DNA from: Billgrantia bachuensis
Lineage (GTDB): Bacteria > Pseudomonadota > Gammaproteobacteria > Pseudomonadales > Halomonadaceae
Reading direction: 5' to 3'
Assembly: GCF_011742165.1 (NCBI RefSeq)
Contig: NZ_JAAQTO010000003.1
Location: forward strand, 32,181-96,180
Length of the DNA: 64,000 nt
Position numbers and translations under genes: made by a program. Numbering within the stretch: position 1 is the stretch's first letter; every line of letters starts with the position of its first letter. Below the pieces are notes generated by a model. The model worked only from the letters and a program-made list of their open reading frames with translations, was not told the DNA's origin and ran no database searches. Of the stretch, positions 36,126 through 47,736 are shown in pieces.

Positions 36126-37431
36126 TATCGTTGCGTCCTTGTAAATCCCTGGCAGCGTCATGCCCCGGTTCGTCGTGGTGGAGACTATTGGTGACGGCCT
36201 GCTGCGTGTTAGCGCTGCTGCGACCTTGTCGTGAGGCGACAAGGGCATTGGCGAAGGCCCCCCAGCCGAGTGCCGGTAGCGGCCAGAACACCGGCTTGGC
36301 CAGGACCATCAGCAGCAGACAGACGAAGTTGATGGAGAAGGCGAACACCCAGGCGGCGGCGTGATCGCCCATGAGAATCAAGCGGTAGGCGGCACCGACG
36401 AAGGCGGAGAATGTCAGGCCGACATAGAGGGCGAAGCCCAGCAGACCGTAGTTGACCCAGGCCGACAGCATGCTGTGGGCATAGCCGCCGGTCATATCCG
36501 CCGAGGCGATGTGTCCACCGAAGCGGCCCAGCAGCGGGCTCGAGAGGATCTGCTCAACGGCTCGCTGCCCCAGGTTCTGGCGCGCCAACCACGAACTGGT
36601 CCCGGACAGGTCGAATATCTGCAGCTGACGACTGCCTGCCAGCGCCTCGAACTGGCTCACCACCAGCGCAATCAGGGCAGCGACTACCGCCAGTAGCGTG
36701 AGCATGTACTTGACGCTCATGCCCGCCCACAGCATCAGCAGCAGCGCCGAGAGCGCGAGGAAGGCGTAGAGCTCCGAGCGCGCCCCCAGCACGAACATGA
36801 CGAAGGCCCCGACTACGATCAGCACGGCACGCACCACGGCACGTTCGCTGACAGCGATCAGAAACAGCAGCAGAACCAGGGCGCTGCGCGCATAGCCCTG
36901 GTAGGTGGAGACGCTGTCCCCCGCCTCGACCTCGGCCTCGATCATGCGTCGGGCGAAGAACATCCACTGGCCGGTGGTGGCGACATGGAACATCAGGTAG
37001 CCGGCAATGAGCACGAAGGCGATCCAGAAGGCGCGCGTCAATCGCGGCGAAGCGAGCGGTACGCGATAGCCCAGCACGAACAGCACCAGCCACAGCACAA
37101 GCGTCTCCACGGTCTGGGTCAGCGCCGCCCGCATCACGCTGCCCCCTATCAAGCCGTAGTTGCCGACCGACCACAGCAGCACATATGTAAAGAAGAACAG
37201 CGTGACCAGCGCATAGCCGCGGGTCGTGGCCAGCAGGACGTACAGTTGGGACGGCAACAGCGCGCAGTAGACGATGAACATCAATACCGACACCACCCCG
37301 AACAGGCCACCCAACACCGGCGGAATCATCCCCATCGCTACCAGGGTGTGGTAGAGGATGAAGCCCGGAAATAGCACATAGAAACCGATGGCCGAGACGC
37401 GTGTCGTCAGCGCATCACCGGACAGGACCAT
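36085..37431 (-). CDS. wzy: O-antigen/polysaccharide polymerase, Wzy-like
   Basis: Polytopic membrane protein of 448 residues with about 11-12 predicted helices and no soluble domain. It has a large periplasmic loop near residues 270-320 (SSPLLGRFGGHIASADMTGGYAHSMLSAWVNYGLLG), matching the PL-R..GHN pattern of Wzy polymerases. Position between glycosyltransferases and the export genes supports the role. The hydrophilic tail (after residue 405) overlaps the downstream glycosyltransferase start. Start ATG 37431 with AGGGG 8 bases upstream. Sequence conservation in this family is too low for linkage prediction. Confidence 0.8.
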   Translation of the reverse strand: MVLSGDALTTRVSAIGFYVLFPGFILYHTLVAMGMIPPVLGGLFGVVSVLMFIVYCALLPSQLYVLLATTRGYALVTLFFFTYVLLWSVGNYGLIGGSVMRAALTQTVETLVLWLVLFVLGYRVPLASPRLTRAFWIAFVLIAGYLMFHVATTGQWMFFARRMIEAEVEAGDSVSTYQGYARSALVLLLFLIAVSERAVVRAVLIVVGAFVMFVLGARSELYAFLALSALLLMLWAGMSVKYMLTLLAVVAALIALVVSQFEALAGSRQLQIFDLSGTSSWLARQNLGQRAVEQILSSPLLGRFGGHIASADMTGGYAHSMLSAWVNYGLLGFALYVGLTFSAFVGAAYRLILMGDHAAAWVFAFSINFVCLLLMVLAKPVFWPLPALGWGAFANALVASRQGRSSANTQQAVTNSLHHDEPGHDAARDLQGRNDNESGTPDFRPSAL

Positions 37432-37450
37432 GCCGATACCCCTGCGTCGC

Positions 37451-38908
37451 TCAATCAGCCAGCACGCGCTCGTAGAGCTCGCGCTGGTCCGACGTGGTCA
37501 GTTCCGAGTTGTGCCACAGCAAGGTGAAGACACCGCCCATGACGCGGCAGCGCGCCTTGAGCTTGCTAAAGCACCTGAATGCCTCTTCTCCGGTGCCGAG
37601 GCCGAGATAGAGCGGCGAGATTACCGATGCCTCCATGGCGATCAGCGGCCGGATGCGCAGCGCCAGAGGTTCGCCCTTGACCGGGTCGAAGGCCGGGTAG
37701 TCGAAGCAAGTGCCACAGCGGAATCCGGGCGATTCGGCGTAACCCAGCGTGGTGTCGTAATCCAGGCCGGCCTGCACGTATCCCTGCAGCGTCAGCGGCA
37801 TTTGCCAGCGCAAGTAGTGCATGCGCCCGCCCCACTGCGCCTGCTCGATGCCCTCCTCGGCGCACACCCGGCGCAGGCGCACGGCCTCGTTGGCCAGCTC
37901 CTTGGGATTGCGGAAGGTGTGATAGCTGGGGTGCAGGCCGATCTCGTGGCCGCGCGCATGCATGCGCCGCATCAGATCACGCATGGCCGGATGTTCCGGC
38001 TCGTAGTCGGCATCCTTGCGCGGGTCGGTTCGGCCGCAAATGAAGTAGAAGGCGCTGGTCAGGCCATGACGCTCGGAGACATCCATCAGCCAGTCAAAGG
38101 TATTGAGCGGATCCAGCGAATGCAGCCGGCGGCGGGTACTCAGTCGGACCCAGGGACCGACCACCAGCGCCTGTGGGCGGCGATGCAGCAGGACATCGCC
38201 CAGCATGGCCCGCGCCAGCTTTATGTCGCGGGCGAAGCCGTAACGGCTGGGGCGATCGACATCGTGGGTCGGGCGCTGTGCGAAAACGTGCCGGCGCAGC
38301 TGTGCCTCCGGCCACTGGCGGAGAATCACCTGACCGAGCACCGCCAGCCATTCATCGACCACGGGCCTGTCCAGGTAGCCGTGGCGGCCGGCGTGGGAGA
38401 CGCTGGCGGGGAAGCGGCCGTGGCGATCGAGGACCTGAGCGTCTACCTCCTCCTGCCGCGACAGCATCCAGTAGGTCATGCCGAGGATGTCATAGTGAAT
38501 CGTCAGCCCTCCCGCCCTCGGCTCCACCAGCGGCTGTGGCAGGCTCGCGGCGCCCGGGGCCGGCAGCGGCAGGTCGAGCGGCGCGCGGAAACCTTCGGCC
38601 GTCGCACTCCACTGGCAGTGCGGAAGATCTCCTCCAGCCAGGTAGAATCCCGGCTGCAGGCGGTCGAACAGGATATGTCCCGGCGCCTCGGCGTGGCGAA
38701 GATAAAGCCGTTCCGGCCCGTCGCGCTCCAGCTTCAATGGCAGTCCGAAGCGCTCCAGCAGTATCTGCTCCAGCCAGGCAAGGACCGGCTCACTCGAGGT
38801 GACGCCCGAAGCAACCACGGTCAGGTTACCCGTCACGCAGGACGGATTCAGCGAGGCGTTCGGCCGCGCCTGGGAATTCCTATCGTAAAGTGCAGTCATG
38901 TCATTCAC
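37451..38908 (-). CDS. Polysaccharide deacetylase family protein
   Basis: 485-residue protein combining an N-terminal region of unclear fold (about 1-215) with an NodB-like deacetylase domain. The catalytic signature THDVDRPSRYG (motif 1) and GHEIGLHPSYHTFRNP (HxxxH motif 2) are clear. Probably removes acetyl groups from a HexNAc residue of the polysaccharide or a lipid-linked unit. The GTG at 38908 overlaps the upstream stop (GTGA) and has GAGGG at good spacing. It is not secreted as far as the N-terminus shows. Homologues of this type are frequent in exosortase-associated polysaccharide loci. Confidence 0.85.
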   Translation of the reverse strand: MNDMTALYDRNSQARPNASLNPSCVTGNLTVVASGVTSSEPVLAWLEQILLERFGLPLKLERDGPERLYLRHAEAPGHILFDRLQPGFYLAGGDLPHCQWSATAEGFRAPLDLPLPAPGAASLPQPLVEPRAGGLTIHYDILGMTYWMLSRQEEVDAQVLDRHGRFPASVSHAGRHGYLDRPVVDEWLAVLGQVILRQWPEAQLRRHVFAQRPTHDVDRPSRYGFARDIKLARAMLGDVLLHRRPQALVVGPWVRLSTRRRLHSLDPLNTFDWLMDVSERHGLTSAFYFICGRTDPRKDADYEPEHPAMRDLMRRMHARGHEIGLHPSYHTFRNPKELANEAVRLRRVCAEEGIEQAQWGGRMHYLRWQMPLTLQGYVQAGLDYDTTLGYAESPGFRCGTCFDYPAFDPVKGEPLALRIRPLIAMEASVISPLYLGLGTGEEAFRCFSKLKARCRVMGGVFTLLWHNSELTTSDQRELYERVLAD

Positions 38909-39831
38909 TTGGATTCCCTCTTCATCAGTGTGCGGGCCGTGACGTATGCCTCTCGGGCCAGTTGGCGAATGCCTCGCTGGCTAATCGTGTAGTGGCACAC
39001 CAGTCGCCCGCCCCATGCCTCTTTCATCTCCGCCACCGGCGCGATGTTGGCGCCAATGAAATCGAAGACGGTGCAGCCTTGGCATTCGAAGAAATTCAGC
39101 GCCTCCTCTGCGACCAGGTTGTTGACGCCGTCCTTCATGGCTTCGGTCTTCATGCCCGCCGACCATGCCAAGGCATGGCCTCCCGGCGTGAACAGACAGA
39201 CCCGTGTTCCCATCGCCTCGCCCTCGGCACTGCGCGCCAGGAAGCAGACGAAATGCTCCGGCCCCATCAGCTCGGCCAGGCGCGAGAGTTCCGCAGCATC
39301 GAGGCGATAGTCGAAGCCCTTGCGAGCTTCCGGGCCCGCCAGGCAGTCGGCCACCGCGCGGTAGTCCTCGGTGACCTCGCAGTGGTAGCCGAGCCGGCGA
39401 CACTTGCGTGCCTTCTTGCGCGCGTTGGGGTCGATGGCGTCTTCGCGTGTGGCGATGTCCAGGTGGTAGGTGAAGCGCGGGCGCGCCGCCATGTTGGCCC
39501 ACTCGAAGGGGCGCACGTCGTCGGCCACCGAGGAGAGACTCAAGCTACCGCCGAACTCGCACTGCTGCAGATACTCGGCCAGCCGGGTCAGGGCCAGGCG
39601 CTTGCGCCGATTACGCGAGGCGGGCCGCTCGCTGGCGCATTGGAAGTCGATGGGCAGATGGGGGTTGCGCGGCGGGGTCACCAAGCGGCCCTGGTGGTTA
39701 CGGTAGAGCACGGTATCGAGCCGCCAGCCGTCTCCCTTGTCGGGCGTGAATGACAACGGCTCGGCCGTCAGCCCCCAACGCTGCTCGTTGAACTGGATCC
39801 ATCCGGGATGGAACAGGGGATCGTTCGTCAT
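38905..39831 (-). CDS. FemAB-like / GNAT-fold acyl or aminoacyl transferase
   Basis: 308-residue member of the FemAB-related GNAT group (BioF2-like acetyltransferase domain). The segment AIDPNARKKARKCRRLGYHCEV and the C-terminal block AMKDGVNNLVAEEALNFFECQGCTVFDFIGANIAPVAEMKEAWGG are characteristic. In polysaccharide loci such proteins are thought to acylate or aminoacylate a sugar, but no reaction is proven for this branch. It is translationally coupled on both sides (4-bp overlaps with the GNAT gene and the deacetylase). Confidence 0.8.
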   Translation of the reverse strand: MTNDPLFHPGWIQFNEQRWGLTAEPLSFTPDKGDGWRLDTVLYRNHQGRLVTPPRNPHLPIDFQCASERPASRNRRKRLALTRLAEYLQQCEFGGSLSLSSVADDVRPFEWANMAARPRFTYHLDIATREDAIDPNARKKARKCRRLGYHCEVTEDYRAVADCLAGPEARKGFDYRLDAAELSRLAELMGPEHFVCFLARSAEGEAMGTRVCLFTPGGHALAWSAGMKTEAMKDGVNNLVAEEALNFFECQGCTVFDFIGANIAPVAEMKEAWGGRLVCHYTISQRGIRQLAREAYVTARTLMKRESK

Positions 39832-40490
39832 GGTACGGCTTTCCTTTCCGTCTCCGTGGTCGGAGGCTGCGGTTCGGGTTCCGGGGTCAGCCCCTGCGTC
39901 GAGTCATCCAGATAGTCGTCGTCGAAGTCGCAGACCAGGTAATAGCGCAGCTCGCCGCTGACCGGATCGTGGTAGCGCTCGGCGATGCGAAAGCCGAGAC
40001 GCAGGCTGGGCTTGAGCGAGGCGATGTTGTCCGCCGAGATACGTGAGGAGTAGCCACGCACACCGTTGGCACGGAAATGCAGGATGGCCGTGCGCCGTAG
40101 TTCAGTAGCCAGCCCTCGTCCGCGGTGGGCCGGGTGGACGCCGCTGAAGCTCGAGTGCACCCGTCCTTCGCGCAAGTCGCGGCTGCTGAAACCATAGAAG
40201 GCCGCTCCCACTACGCGTCCCTTGTTGTCGAGGGCAACCACGCCGAGACGATTTCCCGCCAGGCGATACAGACAACGCCGGGGCAAGTCCATCGCTCTGC
40301 CCTCATGCAACTCGGCATACAAGGCCAGCGCCCCGGCCAGATGCGCGCGCCGCATCGCGCACAGCCGGTAGCCGTCGTGATGGCGCAGCGGCACGGTGGC
40401 AAAATCCCGTGCCCGGCGAAGGTTGCGAGCGATCAACGCGGCCGCTTCGAAGGCGACCCGCAGGTATCGACTCGGTGCGTTGACGTTCAT
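39828..40490 (-). CDS. GNAT family N-acetyltransferase
   Basis: 220-residue acyltransferase. The acetyl-CoA pyrophosphate loop is visible in GVHPAHRGRGLATELRRTAILHFRANGV (the RGxGxA motif). The upstream half contains LAGALALYAELHEGRAMDLPRR. It begins 2 bp after the amidotransferase stop and overlaps the FemAB-like gene by 4 bp, so all four modifying genes are one translational unit. The target amino-sugar is unknown. Confidence 0.85.
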   Translation of the reverse strand: MNVNAPSRYLRVAFEAAALIARNLRRARDFATVPLRHHDGYRLCAMRRAHLAGALALYAELHEGRAMDLPRRCLYRLAGNRLGVVALDNKGRVVGAAFYGFSSRDLREGRVHSSFSGVHPAHRGRGLATELRRTAILHFRANGVRGYSSRISADNIASLKPSLRLGFRIAERYHDPVSGELRYYLVCDFDDDYLDDSTQGLTPEPEPQPPTTETERKAVP

Positions 40491-40492
40491 GG

Positions 40493-42118
40493 TCAGCAGA
40501 ACCTCTCGAGGAATAGCTGTGCCGCCACTCCGTTATGTGAATAGCCCTGCGCACGTAGGCGCTCGAGGGTCTCGGGAGGGAAGCGCCCGGTGGAAGCCAG
40601 GGTGTTGCCACGGGCCATGCCCGGCAGCAGCCGCTTGGCCAAGTGCTTGACCCGCGCACCGGGACCGCGGCGAAAGGCCGCCAGACGGCTCAGCCGTGCG
40701 CGCAGGCTCTGGCGGGATCGATGCGCGGCGTTGCCCAGCGGGGCCTGGTGGCCGCTGACCTCGGCAAACAGGGCCTCGACGAAGCTGACATAGCCGGAAC
40801 GGCCCTCCAGCCAGTGGTACGGCACCGTCTGCCATAGCGCCATGAAGTCGCGGTCGTAGAGCGGCATCCACCAGTCGTGACCGAAGAACTCGAAGCTGCG
40901 CACCGAGTTGACGATGAACTTGGCCTGGCGCTCCTGCCAGCCGAACATCACGAACTGACGAATGAATTCATCGGGATCCAGGGCCTCGTCCAGCGGGTAG
41001 TCGAGCGCCAGGTGAGGCAGCACGCGCTCGCGAAACAGCGCATCGCCCTCATCGCTGGTATTGAGTGTGAAGTGACGCTGACGCAAGGCCTCGGCCAGTT
41101 CGCCCGCGGGCATCACTTTCCCTGCCCGCTTGGCCTCGAACACGCCCGGCGGCACGAAGCCGGTCACACAGCAGTGGCCAGGGACGAACAGTGAGCCCGG
41201 CTCCACCTTGCCCTGTTCCGTCAGCAGCTTGACGGCTAGCCAGTCCTGCATGTTGGCGATACCGTTCCAGCCCGAGGCCCACCGCTGGTAGCGCCAGTAC
41301 TCCTCGCTATCGGCAATGCCGCTCCACGCCTGCTGGCTATACTCGATGAAGGTCCAGGGCAACCCCAGGGCACGAGCCACCTCCCGGCTCACCTTGGCCT
41401 CCTGATTGTCACGGTAGCCATAGGCATAGGTCAGCACGCGCGGGTACTTGCAGCGCGCCAACAAGGTGGCGATCAAGCGTGAGTCATAGCCACCGCTGAG
41501 CGGCACCACGATCTGGCGCCCATCGGCCGTCTTGACCAATTGGTCGCAAGCGGCTTCGAGCACTTCCTCGAGCCGGGCGAGGCAGCGGCCATCGTCACGC
41601 TCCGACATGGCCTGGTAGTCGAAGCGGAAATAGCGTTCAACCGACAGGCTCAGGCCCTGGCCGGCGTCCTCCACGATCAGCGCTTCTCCGGCGCGCAGCT
41701 GCTTGACGCGGCGATACAACGTGTCGCGACCGGTGACATAACCGGCCAGCTCGAAATCGGCCCTGGCCTCGTCATCGACCTGCGTTTCACCGATCCGCTG
41801 GCGCACCCAGTCGGCATCGTCGCTAAGATAACAATCGTTGCCTTGAACGCCATAGAACAGCGGTATCGAGCGCACACGGTCCACAGCCGCCACGATGCCG
41901 CTCGTCGTCCGCCGCACGAGGGCGTAAAAGCCGTTGAGCGCCCCCAGGCGATCACGCCAGGCATCCACGTCTTCGGCCAGGCTCAGCTGATTCAGGGCGC
42001 CACCGGGCGACAGGCGCTGACCGTCGAGCCAGACACTGCCGCAGACATGGCCACGCCCATCCGACAGCTCACACTGCTGCCAGCAAAAGGAAGAAAAGTG
42101 GCAATGTATCGAACTCAT
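40493..42118 (-). CDS. Asparagine-synthase-like amidotransferase of the polysaccharide locus
   Basis: 541-residue AsnB-family protein. The ATP-pyrophosphatase loop PLSGGYDSR lies at 206-214, and the C-terminal synthetase domain follows. The N-terminal Ntn-type domain lacks the essential Cys2 (starts MSSIHCHFSS), so it cannot hydrolyse glutamine in the normal way. Start ATG 42118 overlaps the wzx stop (ATGA). In polysaccharide loci related proteins amidate uronic acids; here the wbpA-B-E-D genes make such an acid. Its ammonia source is therefore an open question. Confidence 0.85.
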   Translation of the reverse strand: MSSIHCHFSSFCWQQCELSDGRGHVCGSVWLDGQRLSPGGALNQLSLAEDVDAWRDRLGALNGFYALVRRTTSGIVAAVDRVRSIPLFYGVQGNDCYLSDDADWVRQRIGETQVDDEARADFELAGYVTGRDTLYRRVKQLRAGEALIVEDAGQGLSLSVERYFRFDYQAMSERDDGRCLARLEEVLEAACDQLVKTADGRQIVVPLSGGYDSRLIATLLARCKYPRVLTYAYGYRDNQEAKVSREVARALGLPWTFIEYSQQAWSGIADSEEYWRYQRWASGWNGIANMQDWLAVKLLTEQGKVEPGSLFVPGHCCVTGFVPPGVFEAKRAGKVMPAGELAEALRQRHFTLNTSDEGDALFRERVLPHLALDYPLDEALDPDEFIRQFVMFGWQERQAKFIVNSVRSFEFFGHDWWMPLYDRDFMALWQTVPYHWLEGRSGYVSFVEALFAEVSGHQAPLGNAAHRSRQSLRARLSRLAAFRRGPGARVKHLAKRLLPGMARGNTLASTGRFPPETLERLRAQGYSHNGVAAQLFLERFC

Positions 42119-43560
42119 TGGTAGGCCCTTCGGAACAGGAAGAAGTAGCGCAATCCCACCAGCACGGCACCGAGCAGCAGCGCGGCGTTCCATGGCAGCC
42201 ACACGGGGGCAAGCCACTCCACGGCGAGCAGCGGCGACAACAGTGCCAGTCCCCAACCCAGTGCCGTGAGAGTGGCGGTCGCCAGTATCTGCGGTGGGTT
42301 AGCGGTCAAGTGGGCGATCCAGACCAGAAAGCCGACCCAGCAGGCGGCGCTGCCCAGCGAGAACAGGGCCACGGTCAGCAGCAGGTCGTCCAGGGCGGCG
42401 CCGATGGCAATGGCTGCAACGCGAACGCCCAGCAGCAACGCCTGAAATGCCAGCCCCTGACCCTGGCGCTCCATTACCGAGAACAGATGGCTCAATGGCG
42501 AGGTAATGAACACCAGGTAGAGCCAAGGTGCCATCCAGCGGGCGAACTCACCGGCCTCGCGCCAGCGCTCGCCGAAGACCAGGGCGAACAGGTCCGGCCC
42601 GATCGCCATCAGTACGATGGCTGGCGGCATGGCGACCTGCGCCAGCGTGGCGTGCACCTTGGCCACCAGAGGACCCAGTTCTCCTCGACGGTGTGCCTCG
42701 GCGGCGCTGGAGAAGAACACCTTGCCCACGGCTTCGCCGATCAGCGTCATGGGCATCGCCAGCACCCGGTGCGCCAGGGCATAAAGCCCTGCGGCCACAG
42801 GGCTGAACAGCGCGGCGAAGAGCAGCGGTGGGAGCTGCTTGCCGAGTGTGTTGAACAACCCCGACCAGGAAGAGAACAGCGGGAACTTGCGGTAGCGGCG
42901 CGCCGCCGCCCAGGCGCCGGCCGCGGTGACACGATGCTCGCCGACGGCGCGCAGCGCCGGGCGTGCCAGCGTCAGCGTACCGCTCCCCTGGCCCGCGGCA
43001 TGACCGAGCAGCAGGCCACCCCCGCCCAGCGGACTGGCAGCGAGCTGGATCGCCAGCAGGGCCAGCGACTGCTTGATCCTCGTCGAGGCCAGCGCTGCGA
43101 ACGCACGCGTGCGCACCGCCCAGTGGCTGACCGCCTGGTAACTCCCGGCAAACGCTACGCCCAGCGGCAGCAGCCATAGCCAAGGGCTCAGCGACGGCAC
43201 GCCCAGCGCCTCGGCCAGCGCCCTTCCCCCCAGCAGCACCAGCAACAGCGCAACCAGGGTGGTGAAGGCCACGACCGCCAGGCTCAACGCCAATACCTCG
43301 GCTGCCTCGCGCTCCGTTTCGGGTAACGGTATCGCCAGCTGGTAGCGGCCGCTGGCGACCACGGTGAACAGTGCCAGCAGGCCGCCATATACCGCCAATA
43401 GCCCGAAATCTTCCGGGGTATACAGCCGGGTCAACAACGGTGCCGCGGCGATGGCCAGCAGTTGCGCCCCCGCCGTTCCGCCCACCAGCACGCTGACCCC
43501 GCGGGCGAAGGCATGGGTCGGTAGCAGGCGTCTTGCCGGTATGACGAGCCGATTCAGCAC
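42115..43560 (-). CDS. wzx: Oligosaccharide flippase, Wzx-like
   Basis: MOP-superfamily membrane flippase moving the undecaprenyl-linked repeat to the periplasm. About 481 residues with 12-14 helices; opening FARGVSVLVGGTAGAQLLAIAAAPLLTRLYTPEDFGLLAVYGG is typical (the LxRLYTPEDFG motif). The start is taken as GTG 43560, with GGAGA 8 bases upstream and directly after the wbpE-type gene; the frame extends 206 codons further inside that gene with no family similarity. It overlaps the amidotransferase start by 4 bp. Confidence 0.9.
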   Translation of the reverse strand: MLNRLVIPARRLLPTHAFARGVSVLVGGTAGAQLLAIAAAPLLTRLYTPEDFGLLAVYGGLLALFTVVASGRYQLAIPLPETEREAAEVLALSLAVVAFTTLVALLLVLLGGRALAEALGVPSLSPWLWLLPLGVAFAGSYQAVSHWAVRTRAFAALASTRIKQSLALLAIQLAASPLGGGGLLLGHAAGQGSGTLTLARPALRAVGEHRVTAAGAWAAARRYRKFPLFSSWSGLFNTLGKQLPPLLFAALFSPVAAGLYALAHRVLAMPMTLIGEAVGKVFFSSAAEAHRRGELGPLVAKVHATLAQVAMPPAIVLMAIGPDLFALVFGERWREAGEFARWMAPWLYLVFITSPLSHLFSVMERQGQGLAFQALLLGVRVAAIAIGAALDDLLLTVALFSLGSAACWVGFLVWIAHLTANPPQILATATLTALGWGLALLSPLLAVEWLAPVWLPWNAALLLGAVLVGLRYFFLFRRAYQ

Positions 43561-43585
43561 GTAATGTCTCTCCCTGACAGCTGGC

Positions 43586-45319
43586 TCAGGCCACCGCTTC
43601 CCCGAGCGCCGTGACGATGCGCTCCTGATCTTCTGCCGTGAGGTACGGATGCATCGGCAGGCTGACCACACGGCGCGAGGCCGCATTGCCGATCGGCAGG
43701 TCGACCCCCGGGTCGGCCACCGCCGGCTGCTTGTTGAGCGGGATCGGGTAATGCACGGCGGTAGGAATGCCGGCCTCGGCCAGGCGCGCGATGACCACCT
43801 CGCGATCGTCGACCTCCACCGTGTACTGGGCGTAAGCGCTGGTGTTGTGAGCTTCCACATGGGGCGACGCGAAACCGCGCGCACGCAGCAAGCGGCCATA
43901 GCGCTCGGCGACCTGCTCACGCAGCCTGAGCTCCTCGTCGAGGATGTCGAGCTTGGGCAGCAGGATCGCGGCTTGCAGCGTATCCAGGCGGCTGTTGACG
44001 CCGATCCTGACGTGGTAGTAACGCCGTCCCTGGCCGTGACGGGCGATCTGTCGCAGCACCTTGGCCAGTTCGTCGTCGTCGGTGAACAGTGCCCCGCCGT
44101 CGCCGTAGCAACCCAGCGGCTTGCTGGGGAAGAAGGAGGTCGTGGCGATCTGCGACAGGCTGCACGAGCGCCGACCACGATAGGTGGCCCCGAAGCTCTG
44201 GGCCGCGTCCTCGATCACCGGAATGCCGTGGCGCTCGGCAATCTCGTTGATGGCATCCATGTCGGCGCACTGGCCATACAGCGATACAGGAACGATCGCG
44301 CGTGTGCGCGGCGTGATGGCGGCCTCCAGCTTCCCCGGGTCGAGCAGGTAGGTACGCGGGTCGACGTCGACGTAGACCGGCCGCGCGCCCAGCAGCGCCA
44401 CCGTCTCGGCGGTGGCGATATAGGTGAAGCCCGGGGTGATCACCTCGTCGCCGGGTGCGATACACAGTGCCATCTGAGCGATCTGCAACGCGTCGGTGCC
44501 ATTGGCACAGGTAATGCAGTGGCGCACGCCGACGTAGTCGGCCAAGCGCATCTCCAGCTCTTCAACCTCGGGGCCGAGGATATACTTGCCATGCTCCAGC
44601 ACGTTGCGAATTCCGGCGTTGATACGCTCCCGGATGCGCACCTGCTGGGCCTTGAGGTCGATGAAGTCCATGCGACGGGCATCCTTGCTGGTGGTGATGG
44701 ATCCTTGCTGTGCCGGGATGCAGCTCAGGGTGCCCTCAGCGAGCCGATAGCGATCGCCGGTGTGCGGGCAGATCACTTCACCCTCGCCTTCCAGAGGCAA
44801 TTCGAGACGCTCGCCATGACGGCTCATCCAACCCTGCTGACGAGCGGGAACGCCCAGCATCAGCGCGAAGTCGGGCACGTCGCGGTTGACCACCGCGCCC
44901 GCGCCGACGAAGGCATGGCGACCGATCGTCACGCCGCAGACGATGGTGCAGTTGGCCCCGAGCGTCGCCCCTTCGCGCACCAGGGTGTCGCGAAACTCGT
45001 CCTTGCGCTCGACCAGCGAGCGCGGGTTATAGACGTTGGTGAAGACCATGCTGGGGCCGCAGAAGACACCCGCCTCGAGGGTGACGTTGTCGTAGACCGA
45101 GACGTTGTTCTGCACCTTGCAGCGGTCGCCGATGACGGCCCGGTTGCCGACGAATACGTTCTGTCCCAGTGAAACGCCGCGACCGATACGCGCACCGCCA
45201 CAGACGTGAACGAAATGCCAGACACGGGACGATTCGCCGATCTCGGCGCCGTCGTCGACGATGGCACTGGGATGGATCTGCACGCCGGGATAACGGTTGT
45301 CGATCGTTTGGCTGTCCAT
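43586..45319 (-). CDS. Fused WbpD-type acetyltransferase and WbpE-type aminotransferase
   Basis: 577-residue single frame joining two enzymes that act consecutively on UDP-GlcNAc-3-keto-uronate. Residues 1-190 are a left-handed beta-helix acetyltransferase ([22 protein letters not shown], then [32 protein letters not shown]). After a linker ([18 protein letters not shown]) the DegT aminotransferase starts at [10 protein letters not shown] (codon at 44671), with the PLP lysine in [17 protein letters not shown]. The two are usually separate genes. An AAGGAT lies 10 bp before the internal ATG, so independent initiation is possible. Start ATG 45319 with GAGG 7 bases upstream. Confidence 0.88.
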   Translation of the reverse strand: MDSQTIDNRYPGVQIHPSAIVDDGAEIGESSRVWHFVHVCGGARIGRGVSLGQNVFVGNRAVIGDRCKVQNNVSVYDNVTLEAGVFCGPSMVFTNVYNPRSLVERKDEFRDTLVREGATLGANCTIVCGVTIGRHAFVGAGAVVNRDVPDFALMLGVPARQQGWMSRHGERLELPLEGEGEVICPHTGDRYRLAEGTLSCIPAQQGSITTSKDARRMDFIDLKAQQVRIRERINAGIRNVLEHGKYILGPEVEELEMRLADYVGVRHCITCANGTDALQIAQMALCIAPGDEVITPGFTYIATAETVALLGARPVYVDVDPRTYLLDPGKLEAAITPRTRAIVPVSLYGQCADMDAINEIAERHGIPVIEDAAQSFGATYRGRRSCSLSQIATTSFFPSKPLGCYGDGGALFTDDDELAKVLRQIARHGQGRRYYHVRIGVNSRLDTLQAAILLPKLDILDEELRLREQVAERYGRLLRARGFASPHVEAHNTSAYAQYTVEVDDREVVIARLAEAGIPTAVHYPIPLNKQPAVADPGVDLPIGNAASRRVVSLPMHPYLTAEDQERIVTALGEAVA

Positions 45320-45327
45320 GGCAAGCC

Positions 45328-47624
<2,297 letters not shown>

Positions 47625-47736
47625 GACGCTTCCATGGTTTTCGAGTGTTAGTGATCGACGCTCGGCCAGTCGGCCTCACGCCAGGGAACGGCCTGCATCG
47701 GCAGGCACGGACAGAATTCGTATGCGCATGCAGCGC

